DNA of 64,000 bases from positions 62,001 through 126,000 of the forward strand of contig PQWQ01000014.1 of NCBI GenBank assembly GCA_002943765.1. Direction: 5' to 3'. Shown in pieces: positions 11,802-23,400 of this stretch (position 1 is its first letter; each line of letters opens with the position of its first letter). The stretch comes from Psoroptes ovis (taxonomy: Eukaryota; Arthropoda; Arachnida; Sarcoptiformes; Psoroptidae). The notes below the pieces were generated by a model. That model was given only the letters and a program-made list of their open reading frames with translations. It made no database searches and had not been told where the DNA came from. The translations under genes were made by a program, and so were the position numbers.

Positions 11802-13418
11802 ATGGCAGATGTACGTGATATATTAGAATTAAATCGTAATGATTTAACAAATGATAAGAAAATCTTGAAGAAAAATAAACGGCAGTCTGAACCGCTAACA
11901 TTATCATCACCATCAACAACACCATCGGCAGCATCACAATCATTAACAGCAACCATTAAAAAATCAAATATAAAAGGAATGAATCGTGAAGTATATGCGT
12001 TACTTTGTTCAGAAAATAAAGATAGTGCATCACTGATTCCGTCTGATTTTGCCATAACATCGAAATTTGGATTTCCACCATTCGGTTACAAAAAAGTTAA
12101 AGCTAATTTAAGTCTGCGTAAAGTAATCAAATGGAATTGGGTTCCATTCACAAATCCAGCACGAAAAGATGGTTTTCAATTGTATCATTGGCGTCGTGAA
12201 GCTGATAAAAATAAAGAATATCCATTCGCTAAAATGAATGTCATGATTAACATACCAACATATACTGATCGACAATATCAAGAATTATTACAATGTAATG
12301 ATTGGAGCAAAAATGAAACTGATTATCTATTTAATTTATGCAGAAAGTACGATTTACGTTTCATCATCATACATGATCGTTGGGACACGACACAATATAA
12401 AGCTCGCACTGTTGAGAGTTTAAAAGATCGATATTATACTGTTTGTGAAATCTTATCCAAACTACGTAACGAAACATCAGCACCAACATCCGCAGCAATG
12501 GGTGTTAGTGGTATCAATAATAATAAAACAATCGGTTATGTGTTTGATGCTGATCATGAAAGAAAACGTAAAGAACAGTTGAAAAAATTATATAATCGCA
12601 CACAAGAAGAATATGAAGAAGAGCAACAATTGATTGCTGAATTAAGAAAAATTGAACAACGTAAAAAAGAACGTGAGAAAATCACACAAGAGATTCAAAA
12701 ACTGATTTCCACTGATAGTACTTCAGAATTACGTCGTCAAGAGCAACAAAATCAGCAACGACAATCGAATTTATTATCACGTTCAAGTCGAAAGAAAGCA
12801 ACTTCTCAATTGAAAGGTTCACGTATTGGTGATGTTGGCAATAATTCGTTCAACACTGTCAATATTGAATCAGCTGGAATCAAATTTCCAGATCCGAAAA
12901 CGTTTGGTGTTTGGCTACGTAGTTCTCGTATGAAATTACCGGCATCAGTTGGACAAAAGCGAATGAAAGCTATTGATCAATTATTGAAAGAACTTAAAGT
13001 TGATCTGCATCCAATGCCTACTGAAGAAATTTGTCGTCATTTCAATGATCTCCGTTCGGATATGGTTTTATTATATGAACTTAAAATGGCATTAACAGGA
13101 TTAGATTTTGAATTACAATCATTAAAACATCAATTTGAATCAAATAATAATAACAATATTCAACAAGCAGCAAATGATAAACAACTATTGCCAGCAACGC
13201 CATTGAGTGCTATTAGTTTGCCTGAGAATTTAACCACAACATTCGGATCTAAAAATGATAATTTTCAAACACCTACATCGACAAATCAATCACCGAAAAA
13301 AATGGATGATTTATCTAAAAAAATTTCCGAAGTTATCGACGTAACCAATTCAACGCCACGTAAACGTAAAGCTGCTATGGAACAAGTTAATTTGATGCGA
13401 AAATTGAGAAAAAATTAA
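11802..13418 (+). CDS. DMAP1: DNA methyltransferase 1-associated protein 1 (DMAP1/SWC4)
   Basis: Single exon of 538 residues (human about 467). DMAP1 is a shared subunit of the NuA4/TIP60 histone acetyltransferase and SRCAP chromatin-remodelling complexes, in the nucleus. The N-terminus MADVRDILEL is family-typical. It is followed by the conserved block ending WVPFTNPARKDGFQLYHWRR (about residues 112-131) and a SANT/Myb-like domain at about 153-222 (YTDRQYQELL, WSKNETDYLFNLCRKYDLRF, DRWD, SLKDRYY). A charged coiled-coil region spans about 255-310. The C-terminal DMAP1 domain lies at about 355-450 (FPDPKTFGVWLRSSRMKLPA, then MPTEEICRHFNDLRSDMVLL). A Ser/Pro/Thr-rich insertion near residues 30-55 and a low-complexity C-terminus account for the extra length. 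It converges with the ALDH3 gene, 99 bp between stops. Confidence 0.95.
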   Translation: MADVRDILELNRNDLTNDKKILKKNKRQSEPLTLSSPSTTPSAASQSLTATIKKSNIKGMNREVYALLCSENKDSASLIPSDFAITSKFGFPPFGYKKVKANLSLRKVIKWNWVPFTNPARKDGFQLYHWRREADKNKEYPFAKMNVMINIPTYTDRQYQELLQCNDWSKNETDYLFNLCRKYDLRFIIIHDRWDTTQYKARTVESLKDRYYTVCEILSKLRNETSAPTSAAMGVSGINNNKTIGYVFDADHERKRKEQLKKLYNRTQEEYEEEQQLIAELRKIEQRKKEREKITQEIQKLISTDSTSELRRQEQQNQQRQSNLLSRSSRKKATSQLKGSRIGDVGNNSFNTVNIESAGIKFPDPKTFGVWLRSSRMKLPASVGQKRMKAIDQLLKELKVDLHPMPTEEICRHFNDLRSDMVLLYELKMALTGLDFELQSLKHQFESNNNNNIQQAANDKQLLPATPLSAISLPENLTTTFGSKNDNFQTPTSTNQSPKKMDDLSKKISEVIDVTNSTPRKRKAAMEQVNLMRKLRKN

Positions 13419-13517
13419 TTTTTTTTTGACATTTTATCTTTATTTTTGCATTATTTTTTGATAACATCAATAATGTCATCGATAATCTATGATTATGTAA
13501 TTTTAATTCAAATCCAT
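13419..13517. terminator. Convergent 3' ends of DMAP1 and ALDH3
   Basis: Only 99 bp separate the two stop codons. A minus-strand AATAAA (13444-13439) lies 74 nt beyond the ALDH3 stop and would place the ALDH3 cleavage site next to the DMAP1 stop codon. No plus-strand AATAAA is seen before the ALDH3 coding region, so the DMAP1 3' UTR probably runs antisense into ALDH3. This is inference from signal positions. Confidence 0.4.
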
Positions 13518-16500
13518 TCAATTCATTTTATCTTTTATGAAAAATCCTAAAACTGTAGTCACAATGCCGAATGTGAATGTCATTATAAATGACAAAATTT
13601 TTCCCATATTCATATCATCAATAAAAGTACGTCCGACCAAACGTTGAAGACTTCTCATATTTTGCTCACTATATGGTGGATATCGCGAACTTTATGGAAA
13701 TAAAATGAAATTTAATTTCATTTCGAATTAAAAATGAAAATCTGATAAAAATACCTTGCTAAATATTCGGCGAATGCATTATAATCCTTTATCACAACAG
13801 ATTTCTTATGCGAAAATGCGGTAAATGAATGAGGACCATGATAGCAACCAATACCGGAATTTCCAACACCTCCGAATGGCAATTCTTCGACTTTTTTAAA
13901 AATCAGCTAATTATTTGAACGAATTTTTATCATCTTTCAAATGTACTTACTTGTCATCTGTATCATTGTATCATTGACCACAAATGAACCACTCGATGTT
14001 TCTTTCAAGAATTTTTGATGGACTTGTTTTTTATTTGTAAACACATACATGGTCAATGGTTTTTCTCCTTTTTTGATGAATTCTATCGCTTCATCAATCG
14101 AGTCGATTGTCATGATTGGTAAAATTGGTCCGAAAATTTCATCTTTCATCAAAGAATCTGAAGGTAGAACATTTGAAACTATGGTTGGTTCGATGAATTT
14201 ATTTTCTCTGTCAGTGTTGCCGCCGATAACAATTTTTCCATTGGTTGTTCTCAAAAGATCATTCAAACGGTCAAAATTTTTATCATTTATAATATGCGCA
14301 AAACTATCTGAATTTTTAGCATCATTATTGAAAAATTCTTTCAGAATTTTTTGAGCACTTGCAAGGAATTTCTCTCGCACTTCTTTTGTACAAAGCAGAT
14401 AATCGGGTGCAATACAAACTTGACCACCATTCAGACATTTAGCCCACAATATTCGCTTCGCAGCGATATCCATATTCACACTATCATCTATGTAAACAGG
14501 ATTTTTACCGCCTAATTCCAATACAACTGGTGTCAAAAATTTCGCAGCAGCAGAGTAGACAATTTTTCCAATAGAGGTTGATCCAGTAAAAAATATCATA
14601 TCAAAACGCTCATTCAACAATTTTTGAGAATCTTCTGGACCACCATTAATTACATGATAACATTCACGATCCAAATATCTTGGTAATAATTCCGTAATCA
14701 AATTTCCAGTGTTCGATGCAATTTCAGACGGTTTGATCAATACACAATTACCTGCCGATATTGCGCCAACTAATGGACAAAACAATAATTGTACTGGATA
14801 ATTCCATGCTGAAAATATTAACACAACACCATATGGTTCATAATTAACAAAACAATTGTCTAATAAACAAGATATGCCTTTCTTTTCAACATAATGTGGT
14901 CTCGAATAATTACGTATATTTTTCAATTGATGTTCAATATCTTTAAGCACAAAATCGATTTCAGTAATCACTGTTTCTAAAGTAGGCTAAAAAAGTAGGT
15001 TTGTGAATTGAAAATAGGGAAAACATAATCAACAATGATGATGGCAATAATTTTTTACCTTACGAAAATCAGCATTTAATGCTTTGATGAATTCATTTTG
15101 ATTTTCTTTGATACACAATTGTAATTGTTTTAATTGTTTGATACGAAAATTAATGTCTTTCGTAACATTACGATGAAATGCATCACGTGCTTTTAAAAGT
15201 GCCTAAAACAAATTAAAAACAAAAACAAAAAAAAAAAAAAAAAACAATTAAATTATTATAAAATCAAAACAATCAATTGAGCATGATCATCATCGAAATA
15301 TGTCAATTGCATAGGAAATGACCTGTGAACAATTTTCGACAAACAATTCATTGTCTGTCAATGATGCAAAATTTTCATTCGCATCATTTTCGATCGCAAT
15401 CAAACAAGCAGAATCAGTTTCACTATTTTCTCTAAATAATTTTGTCATAATTATTTTTGCATGAATCAAGAAAATATCAATTGATTGGAATAATAATTAT
15501 TATTATTATTTTTGTTGATGTTTGTTGTTGATAAACATTCGATAGTTATCATCATCATTTGTGAACAATTTGAAATGCGAAAAATTGATTACAACAATGA
15601 TAAAATCTTTAAATGTCATTTCCTTTTTTTAAATATTGATATTTTGTTTAAAATTTATGTGAAAACAAAAACAATCATAAAAACAAACAATGATTGGACG
15701 ATAGTTCTTGGAAAATGTAGAAAAAAAAATGATTAACATACAAAGATAAAAATCAATTAAAACATTGAAAAATTATTTTGAAATAAATAAAACCAATTGC
15801 AAAATATATCGAAAAACAAGCGACCGAAACCTGTTTACGATTTCTGTAACAATGTTCTGCGATGTATCTTTTTTATAAAAAAAACTGGTATCATGAAAAT
15901 CATCAAGATGAATGAAGTAATCTCAAAAAAGTGAAATCTCAAATAAAAATTTAAAATTTAAAGATTTAAACCAAATCTAAATTGATTCATAATCAATGAA
16001 ATTTGTTTATAGAAATATGCTACGATTTAAAGAGAGAAAAATATTATTTTTATCATCATCATCATCTTCATCAATGCTAAATTCAATGATAATAATAGCA
16101 AATATAGAAAAAAAAAACATTGGATAGATGAAAACAAGTCAAGAGAAAATGACCATCATATTTATATTTATATAATCATTAATATTAGATTGTCCGTGAA
16201 GTTCATTCCGCTTAATCAATAGAGTTGCTCATGAAAATCGGCCAGAACTTTCTGGACAACCTAATAGATTATTATTACTATTATCATTAGTCTTAATATT
16301 TACTCTTTATATGTAATCTTTTGAATCAATTTTCTGTCGCTATACATCGTTATCATCATCATTATTCAGTCGACCAGCCAAAGTTATGCCATTGTGAATA
16401 AAAAAAAATATAAAAATAGAAAATTGAAGCGAACAATGTAACGATGTATTCAATGTTGTTATGTGTCTGTGTGTGTGTTAAGATTTTCAATTGAAAATCG

Positions 16501-17981
16501 ATTGCATAAAAGAGAAAATTAAAAAAATTTTAAAATCAAAAGTTGCAATCACAACTCATCAAGGATTTTATCAATCATTATATGATCACACTGTGTGTTT
16601 ACAAATTGAAAAGCTACTTGTTGTATTCCAGTGGCGTTTCAATTTGTTTTAATTTTAATTAAAATTCTTCAAAACAACATTTCAATTTCATGTGACTGTG
16701 TTTATTAATTAAACAAGCATAATTGAAATTCTTTATTATAAATGTAATTGAAAGATTTGAAAAAAAATTACCACAAAACAATAATCAAAACAAACCTGAT
16801 TCATTGCTGTTGAAAATTTCATTGTTGATTGATTATCATCATAATCGTCAATATCAACAATCATTGTTTATTCAATGTTGCGCAAAATTAACAGATAAGA
16901 ACGTGTGATAGATGTGAAATGTTTGATGATTGAAATGATAATGATGAAAAAGAAAGGGTTGAGATAATAATGGAATTTGATGAAAAAAATAAAATTAAAG
17001 AATAAAAAATGATTCTGTGAATATTTTAGTAATGATTGCACTATGACAATCTAATGATTATTTATCATTTTAATTACAATTTTATTCTTAATAATTAATC
17101 GATGTATGATTACGACATTTATCTATCTATGGAAAAAGTTATGATTTTGTAATCATTTCATTGATTTATTGATTTTCAATTTATAAATTCAAATGAAATA
17201 TTATTCGTAAAGCTTTTTCATAATAATCACCATTTATTTAAAAAAAAAAATTAACCAAAAACCAAAATTAATTATTTAGTTTCATTTCATTATGATGACA
17301 GCTGCATTCAAAGCAATCAAAAAATGGGTAAAAATTTAAAATAATCGATTGGAAAAAGAAAATAAATGACAATATTATTTAATCATACATCACATTCATA
17401 TCAACGCTGGTTATCAAAATCTTATCATTGACTTTTACCAATTAAAAATGGTGGAAAAAAAATTTTTAAAAATTTTTAGGTACTTAGAAACCTAGAGTTA
17501 TTGTTCATTGTCTTGAAGATGATATTTATTTCAAAAGAAAAAAAAATATCATTTTTCACGAAAAAAAAACGAAGATAAATTATTATTGATGGCAATCAAA
17601 AGGAAAAATTCAAAGAAAATATTGATATGAAATTTGATTAATGAACATAAATTTATGGCCGAAAATTTCGATAGCAACAAATTCTTTTCGCATTAATTTT
17701 TAAACAATTTGTGACTAATTTTTTTTTTTTGGCAAGGGTCGCATAGCGAAAACAATTTAGTTCATAATGATTTCTGATCAAATCAATGAATATAATAATT
17801 AATCATAACTTGAGAAAAAAACACACACACAAAGAAATAATAATGTTTGTGTTGGTATTTTTAAATTTTTGTTTTTGTTTTTTTTCTTTTCAAAAATATT
17901 CATTATTTTTGAAAATGCATACACATTCAAATAAATAAATAAATGAAACTTGAAACTTACCTTTTCAAAAATTGCAGCCAT
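13518..17981 (-). CDS. ALDH3: Fatty aldehyde dehydrogenase, ALDH3 family, with alternative first exons
   Basis: Common exons: 15202-15059, 14986-13951, 13890-13755 and 13689-13518. Three possible first coding exons all end in phase 0 and fit exon 15202-15059: 15448-15323, 16864-16796 and 17981-17961. They give 537, 518 and 502 residues (human ALDH3A2 is 485). The NAD(P)+-dependent enzyme oxidises long-chain aldehydes to fatty acids. On the 502-residue form, the family motif SAWNYP, the Rossmann loop [10 protein letters not shown], the general base in LELGGKNP (about E212) and the catalytic Cys in [10 protein letters not shown] (about C246) are all present, close to human E207 and C241. The motif [12 protein letters not shown] follows. 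The final exon encodes a hydrophobic tail ([20 protein letters not shown]), typical of tail-anchored ER/peroxisomal FALDH. Exon 4 begins after a weak AAAAAAG acceptor. Confidence 0.92.
15323..15448 (-). CDS. ALDH3 alternative first exon A (42 codons)
   Basis: ATG at 15448-15446 opens a 42-codon acidic segment beginning [12 protein letters not shown] and ending ENCSQ at a donor CAG|GTCATT. The donor is weaker than consensus, but the phase (0) matches the ALDH3 common exon starting at 15202, 120 bp away. It is the nearest first exon and yields the longest N-terminal extension. It has no mitochondrial-presequence character because it is acidic. Confidence 0.6.
16185..16264. mobile_element. 80-bp mariner-like MITE, copy 1
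   Basis: An 80-bp element begins TTAGATTGTCCG and ends GGACAACCTAA, with terminal inverted repeats of about 20 bp (inner ends GAAGTTC and its complement GAACTTTC). It is flanked by TA at 16183-16184 and 16265-16266, the target duplication of Tc1/mariner transposons. It is too short to code. It is the same element, same length, as the copy at 56438-56517, identical at roughly 65 of 80 positions by eye. It sits inside the long first intron of ALDH3. Confidence 0.8.
16796..16864 (-). CDS. ALDH3 alternative first exon B (23 codons)
   Basis: ATG at 16864-16862 followed by 23 codons ([12 protein letters not shown], then [11 protein letters not shown]) ending exactly at CAG|GTTTGT in phase 0, compatible with the ALDH3 common exon. 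Protein-level support is limited because N-termini in this family vary. The coincidence of start, phase and donor is the evidence. Confidence 0.45.
17961..17981 (-). CDS. ALDH3 alternative first exon C (MAAIFEK)
   Basis: Seven codons, MAAIFEK, followed by a perfect donor AAG|GTAAGT (donor G at 17960) in phase 0. Joined to the common exon it reads [19 protein letters not shown], closest in length and shape to ordinary ALDH3 N-termini. A 5' UTR acceptor TTATTACAG (AG at 18012-18011) lies 29 nt upstream, implying a further non-coding exon between 18.0 and 19.0 kb. The intron to 15202 would be about 2.8 kb and contain exons A and B. Confidence 0.65.
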
Positions 17982-18012
17982 ATTTTTTGTTTTGTTTTTG
18001 TTTTTTTGTTCT

Positions 18013-19170
18013 GTAATAAGATATCAACAAAGTCAAAGAATCCAAAAATAAATATGAATAAATTAATAATCAATCGATGATGATGATGATGATGATAATA
18101 ATCGATCAATAAATGCGCAAAAAATTTTGAATAATAAACTTGTTATATGCTATGTTATTTTTTGAAGAATAATCAATCAAACACACTTAAATGATGATGA
18201 TCAACCGATGATGATAATAATGATGATATGTTCTTTGGAAATTTCAAGAAAATTAACTTTTTGAGATAAAATAAGAAAAAAAGGGGAATCATTTAATTTG
18301 ATTATTTAACAATGATAATAATAAGTATTCTCATTGAAAACCAATTGAATCAATCAAAAATTTAATTGAGAATGTACGCACAGAACTACACACTCGAATG
18401 ATAATCCAAAAACATACACTCAAAATGCTGTAATCAAAATGTATTGAATGACGTTCATCGAAACAAAATCAAATAATAATGAAGAAGCTCAGTGGTTAAA
18501 ATTAAAGCCAATATCATGGCAATAAATGTGTTGTTTGTTGCTTTGCATGTGTGTTTATGTGCAAGTATAAATTAATCAAACATTTTCAAATTCAATTTTT
18601 TGATTTTTGATTAATTTTAAACATTTGTGTTTATTCATTAATAAAAAGCTAATCATTTAGGCATATATTTGCTGTTATGTTTTTCAATGTTTATTTCTGC
18701 TAAACATCATCACCATTGATTCATTTGCTTTTGATGCGCAAAATAAAATTAATGAATCGCATGCGCTTCTTGTAATGGAAATTCTCCATGAAAACCACAA
18801 AACACCACCAGAAAATAATGGGCAGCAAGTGAAGATTGATTGATTTGCGATGCTTTGAACCTAAGAAATCTTAATTTTGATAAGGGTTTTTCCCTTTTTT
18901 TTAATGCTTAGATGATTATAATTCATGGATGATAATTTATTGATTTTGCAATGTTATCATATCAGAGAATGTTTGAAAAATTGTCACGAAAATTATGAAA
19001 TTTTAAATTTTGAAAAATGTCGCGGTTTCTCGCCACCAGATAGAAGTGTGTTTGATTGATCACCGAACAATGTGATAACTCTTCGTGATTGTGATTTAGA
19101 CTGGTATTTCTTAGGTACACAACAATTAGAGGATAAAAACTTAGATTTTATTTTCTTCAAATTAAAAAGA
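18013..19170. other. Divergent region between ALDH3 and ECHS1
   Basis: About 1.1 kb between the most distal ALDH3 first exon and the ECHS1 start. It contains a GAT repeat at 18076-18096, polyT/polyA tracts and no supported exon. It should hold the distal ALDH3 promoter with a non-coding exon (acceptor at 18011-18012 requires one upstream) and the ECHS1 promoter. The ECHS1 frame stays open upstream to 19072, but that part is not conserved. Confidence 0.5.
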
Positions 19171-20297
19171 ATGGCCCTTTCATTGACAAAACGATATGTA
19201 AATTTTAGAAATTTACAAAATTCTCATCAATTCCTGCGATTGTTGTCAACAAAATGTAAGCATTGTTTATTTTTAAGATTAGTCTTTTCTAATATGAAAA
19301 TTTCATTCAATAACAAAGCATATGAATTTATTACGACCGAATTACGAGGTGCCAAACAGAATGTTGGTCTTGTTACATTGAATAGACCGAAAGCATTGAA
19401 TGCACTTTGTGCTGGATTAATGGATGAAGTTGTTGATGCATTGCAACAATATGACAGCGATAAAAATGTTGCCGCTATGGTTTTGACTGGATCGGAAAAA
19501 GCATTCGCTGCTGGTGCCGATATCAAAGAAATGGTTGATCATACATTTTCACATGTTATGTCAGGTTCATTTCTTTCACACTGGGATAAAGTTACAGCAA
19601 TTTCCAAACCACTCATTGCTGCTGTTAATGGTTATGCTGTAATTAAATACCATGTTCAAATATTTACCTTGAATTAATTCAAATTTCATGTATTTATGTA
19701 GCTTGGTGGTGGTTGTGAATTAGCGATGATGTGCGATATAATATATGCTGGCGATAAAGCTCGTTTTGGTCAACCAGAAATTTTAATCGGTACAATACCT
19801 GGTGCTGGTGGTACTCAACGTTTAACAAGATATGTTGGTAAATCACGTGCCATGGAAATGTGTTTGAGTGGTAATCAAATTAATGCACAAGAAGCATATG
19901 ACTATGGACTTGTTAGTCGTGTATTTCCAGCTGATCAAGTTGTTGATGAATCGATAAAATTGGCCGAAAAAATTGGTGAAAATTCCAAATTAATCGTTGC
20001 TATTTGTAAACAATCTGTTAATTTTGGTAAATTTTTATTTCAAAATTTTTTTTTTGTCAAAATCAAATTTCATCCATTCATTTTTTTTTTCACAGCATAT
20101 GAAACAACATTACAACAAGGCATTCAAACTGAGAAGAAATTATTTTATTCTACATTTGCTACGGTAAGATAATCAAATTGAAAATCGATTTAATAATTGA
20201 ATAATTTTTTTTCAAAAACCAACGAATATAGAACGATCGAAAAGAAGGTATGCAAGCATTCATTGCCAAACGTAAACCTCAATACACCGATTCATAA
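19171..20297 (+). CDS. ECHS1: Enoyl-CoA hydratase, mitochondrial (short chain)
   Basis: Exons 19171-19638, 19702-20026, 20096-20163 and 20232-20297 give 308 residues. Removing a likely extra 63-nt intron (19256-19318) gives 287, close to human 290. The enzyme hydrates trans-2-enoyl-CoA in mitochondrial beta-oxidation and valine catabolism. The start chosen is [10 protein letters not shown], a basic, Ser/Arg-rich presequence ending RLLSTK. Diagnostic motifs: [18 protein letters not shown], the oxyanion-hole [11 protein letters not shown], and [16 protein letters not shown] and [20 protein letters not shown], which carry the two catalytic glutamates. The C-terminus reads [12 protein letters not shown] joined to [18 protein letters not shown]. 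Upstream codons to 19072 are open but not family-like. Confidence 0.95.
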
Positions 20298-20436
20298 ATT
20301 TTAAAATAATGAAAATTATTTTATTTGTAATCAAATCAAATTTTTTAAAAAAAATATTATCACGAATAAATTCGTTTAATGAATATTAGATTAAATGAGA
20401 TTTTTTCTCTCAGTGAATTAAAAATTCAAAATTCAA
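20298..20436. terminator. Overlapping convergent 3' ends of ECHS1 and CSE1L
   Basis: 139 bp between convergent stops. A plus-strand AATAAA at 20365-20370 serves ECHS1. A minus-strand AATAAA at 20325-20320 serves CSE1L. Because the signals are crossed, the two mature 3' UTRs would overlap antisense by roughly 40-90 nt. This is inferred from signal positions. Confidence 0.55.
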
Positions 20437-23400
20437 TTATGAAATGTTAACATTGGCGGCATTCAATAAATTTTTTACATAAATATTTGCACCAATCAAT
20501 GGAGATATTTTTCCCGGATAACGATTTGATAATTGTTGTAATTTTTGTACAAAATACAATTGGGGCTGCGAAACATCGGGCAATAAATCTAATTCTTGAG
20601 TCGTTGCGAATATCAAACGTGAATATGATGCTTGATAGCCCATATTCATTTCTTCGATTTCAACAAAATGATTTTCATCAATTTTGTCATTTTTATCGTT
20701 TGATGATGATTCAAGCACTATTACAAGACATTGTAATAGTTTTGGCCAGAATTCTATCAAATTATTTGTCGGTGAAAAAAATTCATCCAAATCGGAGATC
20801 AAATCAATAAGACCAATTGCGAAAAATTTTCGATTCAAATTACCATTAACACTTTTGACTTCTGATATGAACAATTTTTCCAAAACCATATGAAACATAC
20901 GATTTTGTAATGATTCAATCATATCATATAAATTTTTCGCACCAAATTTATGTGTGAATAAGCTGAAAAACACTAATAATGAACCGATGAATTTAGATGT
21001 TTTAGCATGCGTCAATCGTTGGAATAATACGAAAAATACTTGTTTCATTAGTGGCATTAAAGCTGTCGAATCCATAAATATGATTAAATAATTGATGATT
21101 CTGAATCCAAAATGATCACTTGATCTCATCGAAATTAATTTCTGAAAAACACCCAATAATGCTTGTAATTTGCCCAATTTAATAATATCATTCGAGGAAC
21201 ATTTGATGTAAGCTTGTATTAAACGTGTTAACGGTTCATAATTTGCATTTCGTTCCCAAAGTAATGGTACCAATAAAAATGGAAACAATTCAGAATATGG
21301 ACTATTCGGTGGTAGAATCATTTCATTATTATCATAATTTTCTAATAATAGTGCCAATATTTGAAATACATAAGGTGTGAATTCTTGTATGTCTTGTATC
21401 AAAATTGTTTGAATTATTGGAAACAATATATTTTCAAAACTATGCATCGAGGATTTATTTTTCTCACATCCAATCCGAATCGATAATGATAATGTTTCAA
21501 ATAAATAATGATTAAAATTTGGTTTTGATGGATTTTTCGATACTAATGTTATTTTTTCTGCTAATTTTGGCAACAATATATTGAAATATGGTAATAAATT
21601 TTCACGTAATAAACTAAATATGCGTAAAATTGCTTTGATTGAATAATCATTTTCAGAAGAACCATTGAATTGCCAAATATTGAATAACCCTTCCAATAAT
21701 TGCAATGAATATTGTTGTATATTTTCAACTTTTACCAATGGCATTTGTGTATTATTAGGATCACGTAATGTCAATAATTTCTCAATACAAATAGCTGCGT
21801 AGCTATGAATCACAACGATTGGTGATTGTAAATGACGGATTATGTGCGGTAACATCGGTAAAAAAATTTCATTCAATGGTAATTGATTACGAAATACAAT
21901 CAAATATTTCAATGCATCAGCTTTCAATACAGGCATTTCATTTATATCTTGACGTTCTAAATCATTACGTATGACATTATTGAAGAAAGTGGTTATGTTA
22001 ATCAAATCAGAAGTACTTGTTGTGCCTAAACGTACTGAACCACCTTTAATGACCAAAGATGTCACCAAATAAATAGCAACATTTTTACTTTTCCAATTTT
22101 GCTGTGGATTCTGTTGATAATTGATTAACATTGTTTCAATGTATTTGCTAAACACATCAGTCATTATTTTCTCGAAATATCTGGCCAAAGCTTTTACTAA
22201 ATCACAAGCAGCACGCCGTCTTGTTTGAACATCAGCACCTTCTACATCACGTCTAATGTATTCTTCAGGATTATCTTCGAATAATTCTTCATCTGACTCG
22301 CGAAATTGCATATTCGGTATTATGACACGTGAACATAATTGTTGCAATACTTGTTCTTTTTCGAAAATTTCTTTATGCAAACCACGATCAGTAACAATAC
22401 ACAAAAATCGGATAGCATTTGATACTAATGAATCATATTTAGGTTTTGAATCTAGTGAGTCTAATAATGTCCACACTTGATTAATAAAACCTGGTATATA
22501 TGAATCAAATTCTTCGCTGTATTTTTCAGCAAATAATGCAATATTCTCACATATTTGACTTTTTAGATTTTCCAATTCACCCATCTCTTCATCACTATCG
22601 GTCATCAAAGTTGGTGCATTCAATTGCAATAATTGTACAAAATTTGTCATCCATGTATTCATATTGTCTTCGAAAAATTCAGCTAAATCTTGTGAATTAA
22701 GACTGCAAAATATTCTCGAACAATAGACCAATGATTGTACAATTATTTGTATATTTTGTTTATTATTGATATGTTCGGGTACCAATTTTACGATCCATAT
22801 GAATAATTCTGTAAATGTTTTAGCAAATGTGTCCAATACAAATTTGATTTCGGTCCATAATTTATCTGATTTAGATTCATACTGATATCTAGTAAATAAT
22901 GAATCTAATGTTTGCAAAATACCAGTTATAACATTGAAATTGAATTGTTGACAGCTTTCATTCAATTTTTGAATCATATTTTCCAACAAATTTGGCCATG
23001 CTTGTGGAAAATCACTTTTTCCAATCAAACTTACAGCTTCACTAAGTTGTTTTTGTATTTTCTTATCACTGTTCAACATCAAATCAATGATGACATTTTT
23101 ACAATACAAACGATCATTCGAGTTGATTACATCATTATTACTAATATCATCATCAATATTATTCGTCGATGATGGTGACCAATATTTTTTAATCAAATTT
23201 TTCAATGCAATAGCAGCACATAATTTTATTGTTGAATCTAAATTAGGAAATTGTATTAATTGCAATAATTGTTGAATATAACCAGGTTTACTAGAACATG
23301 ATTCAATAAATAATTCAGCCGGTTTACGAACATTAACATCAGGTGATAATGTTTGCATTAAACAATTAATCAATTGTTCTAAATTAATTTCTTGTTGTTG

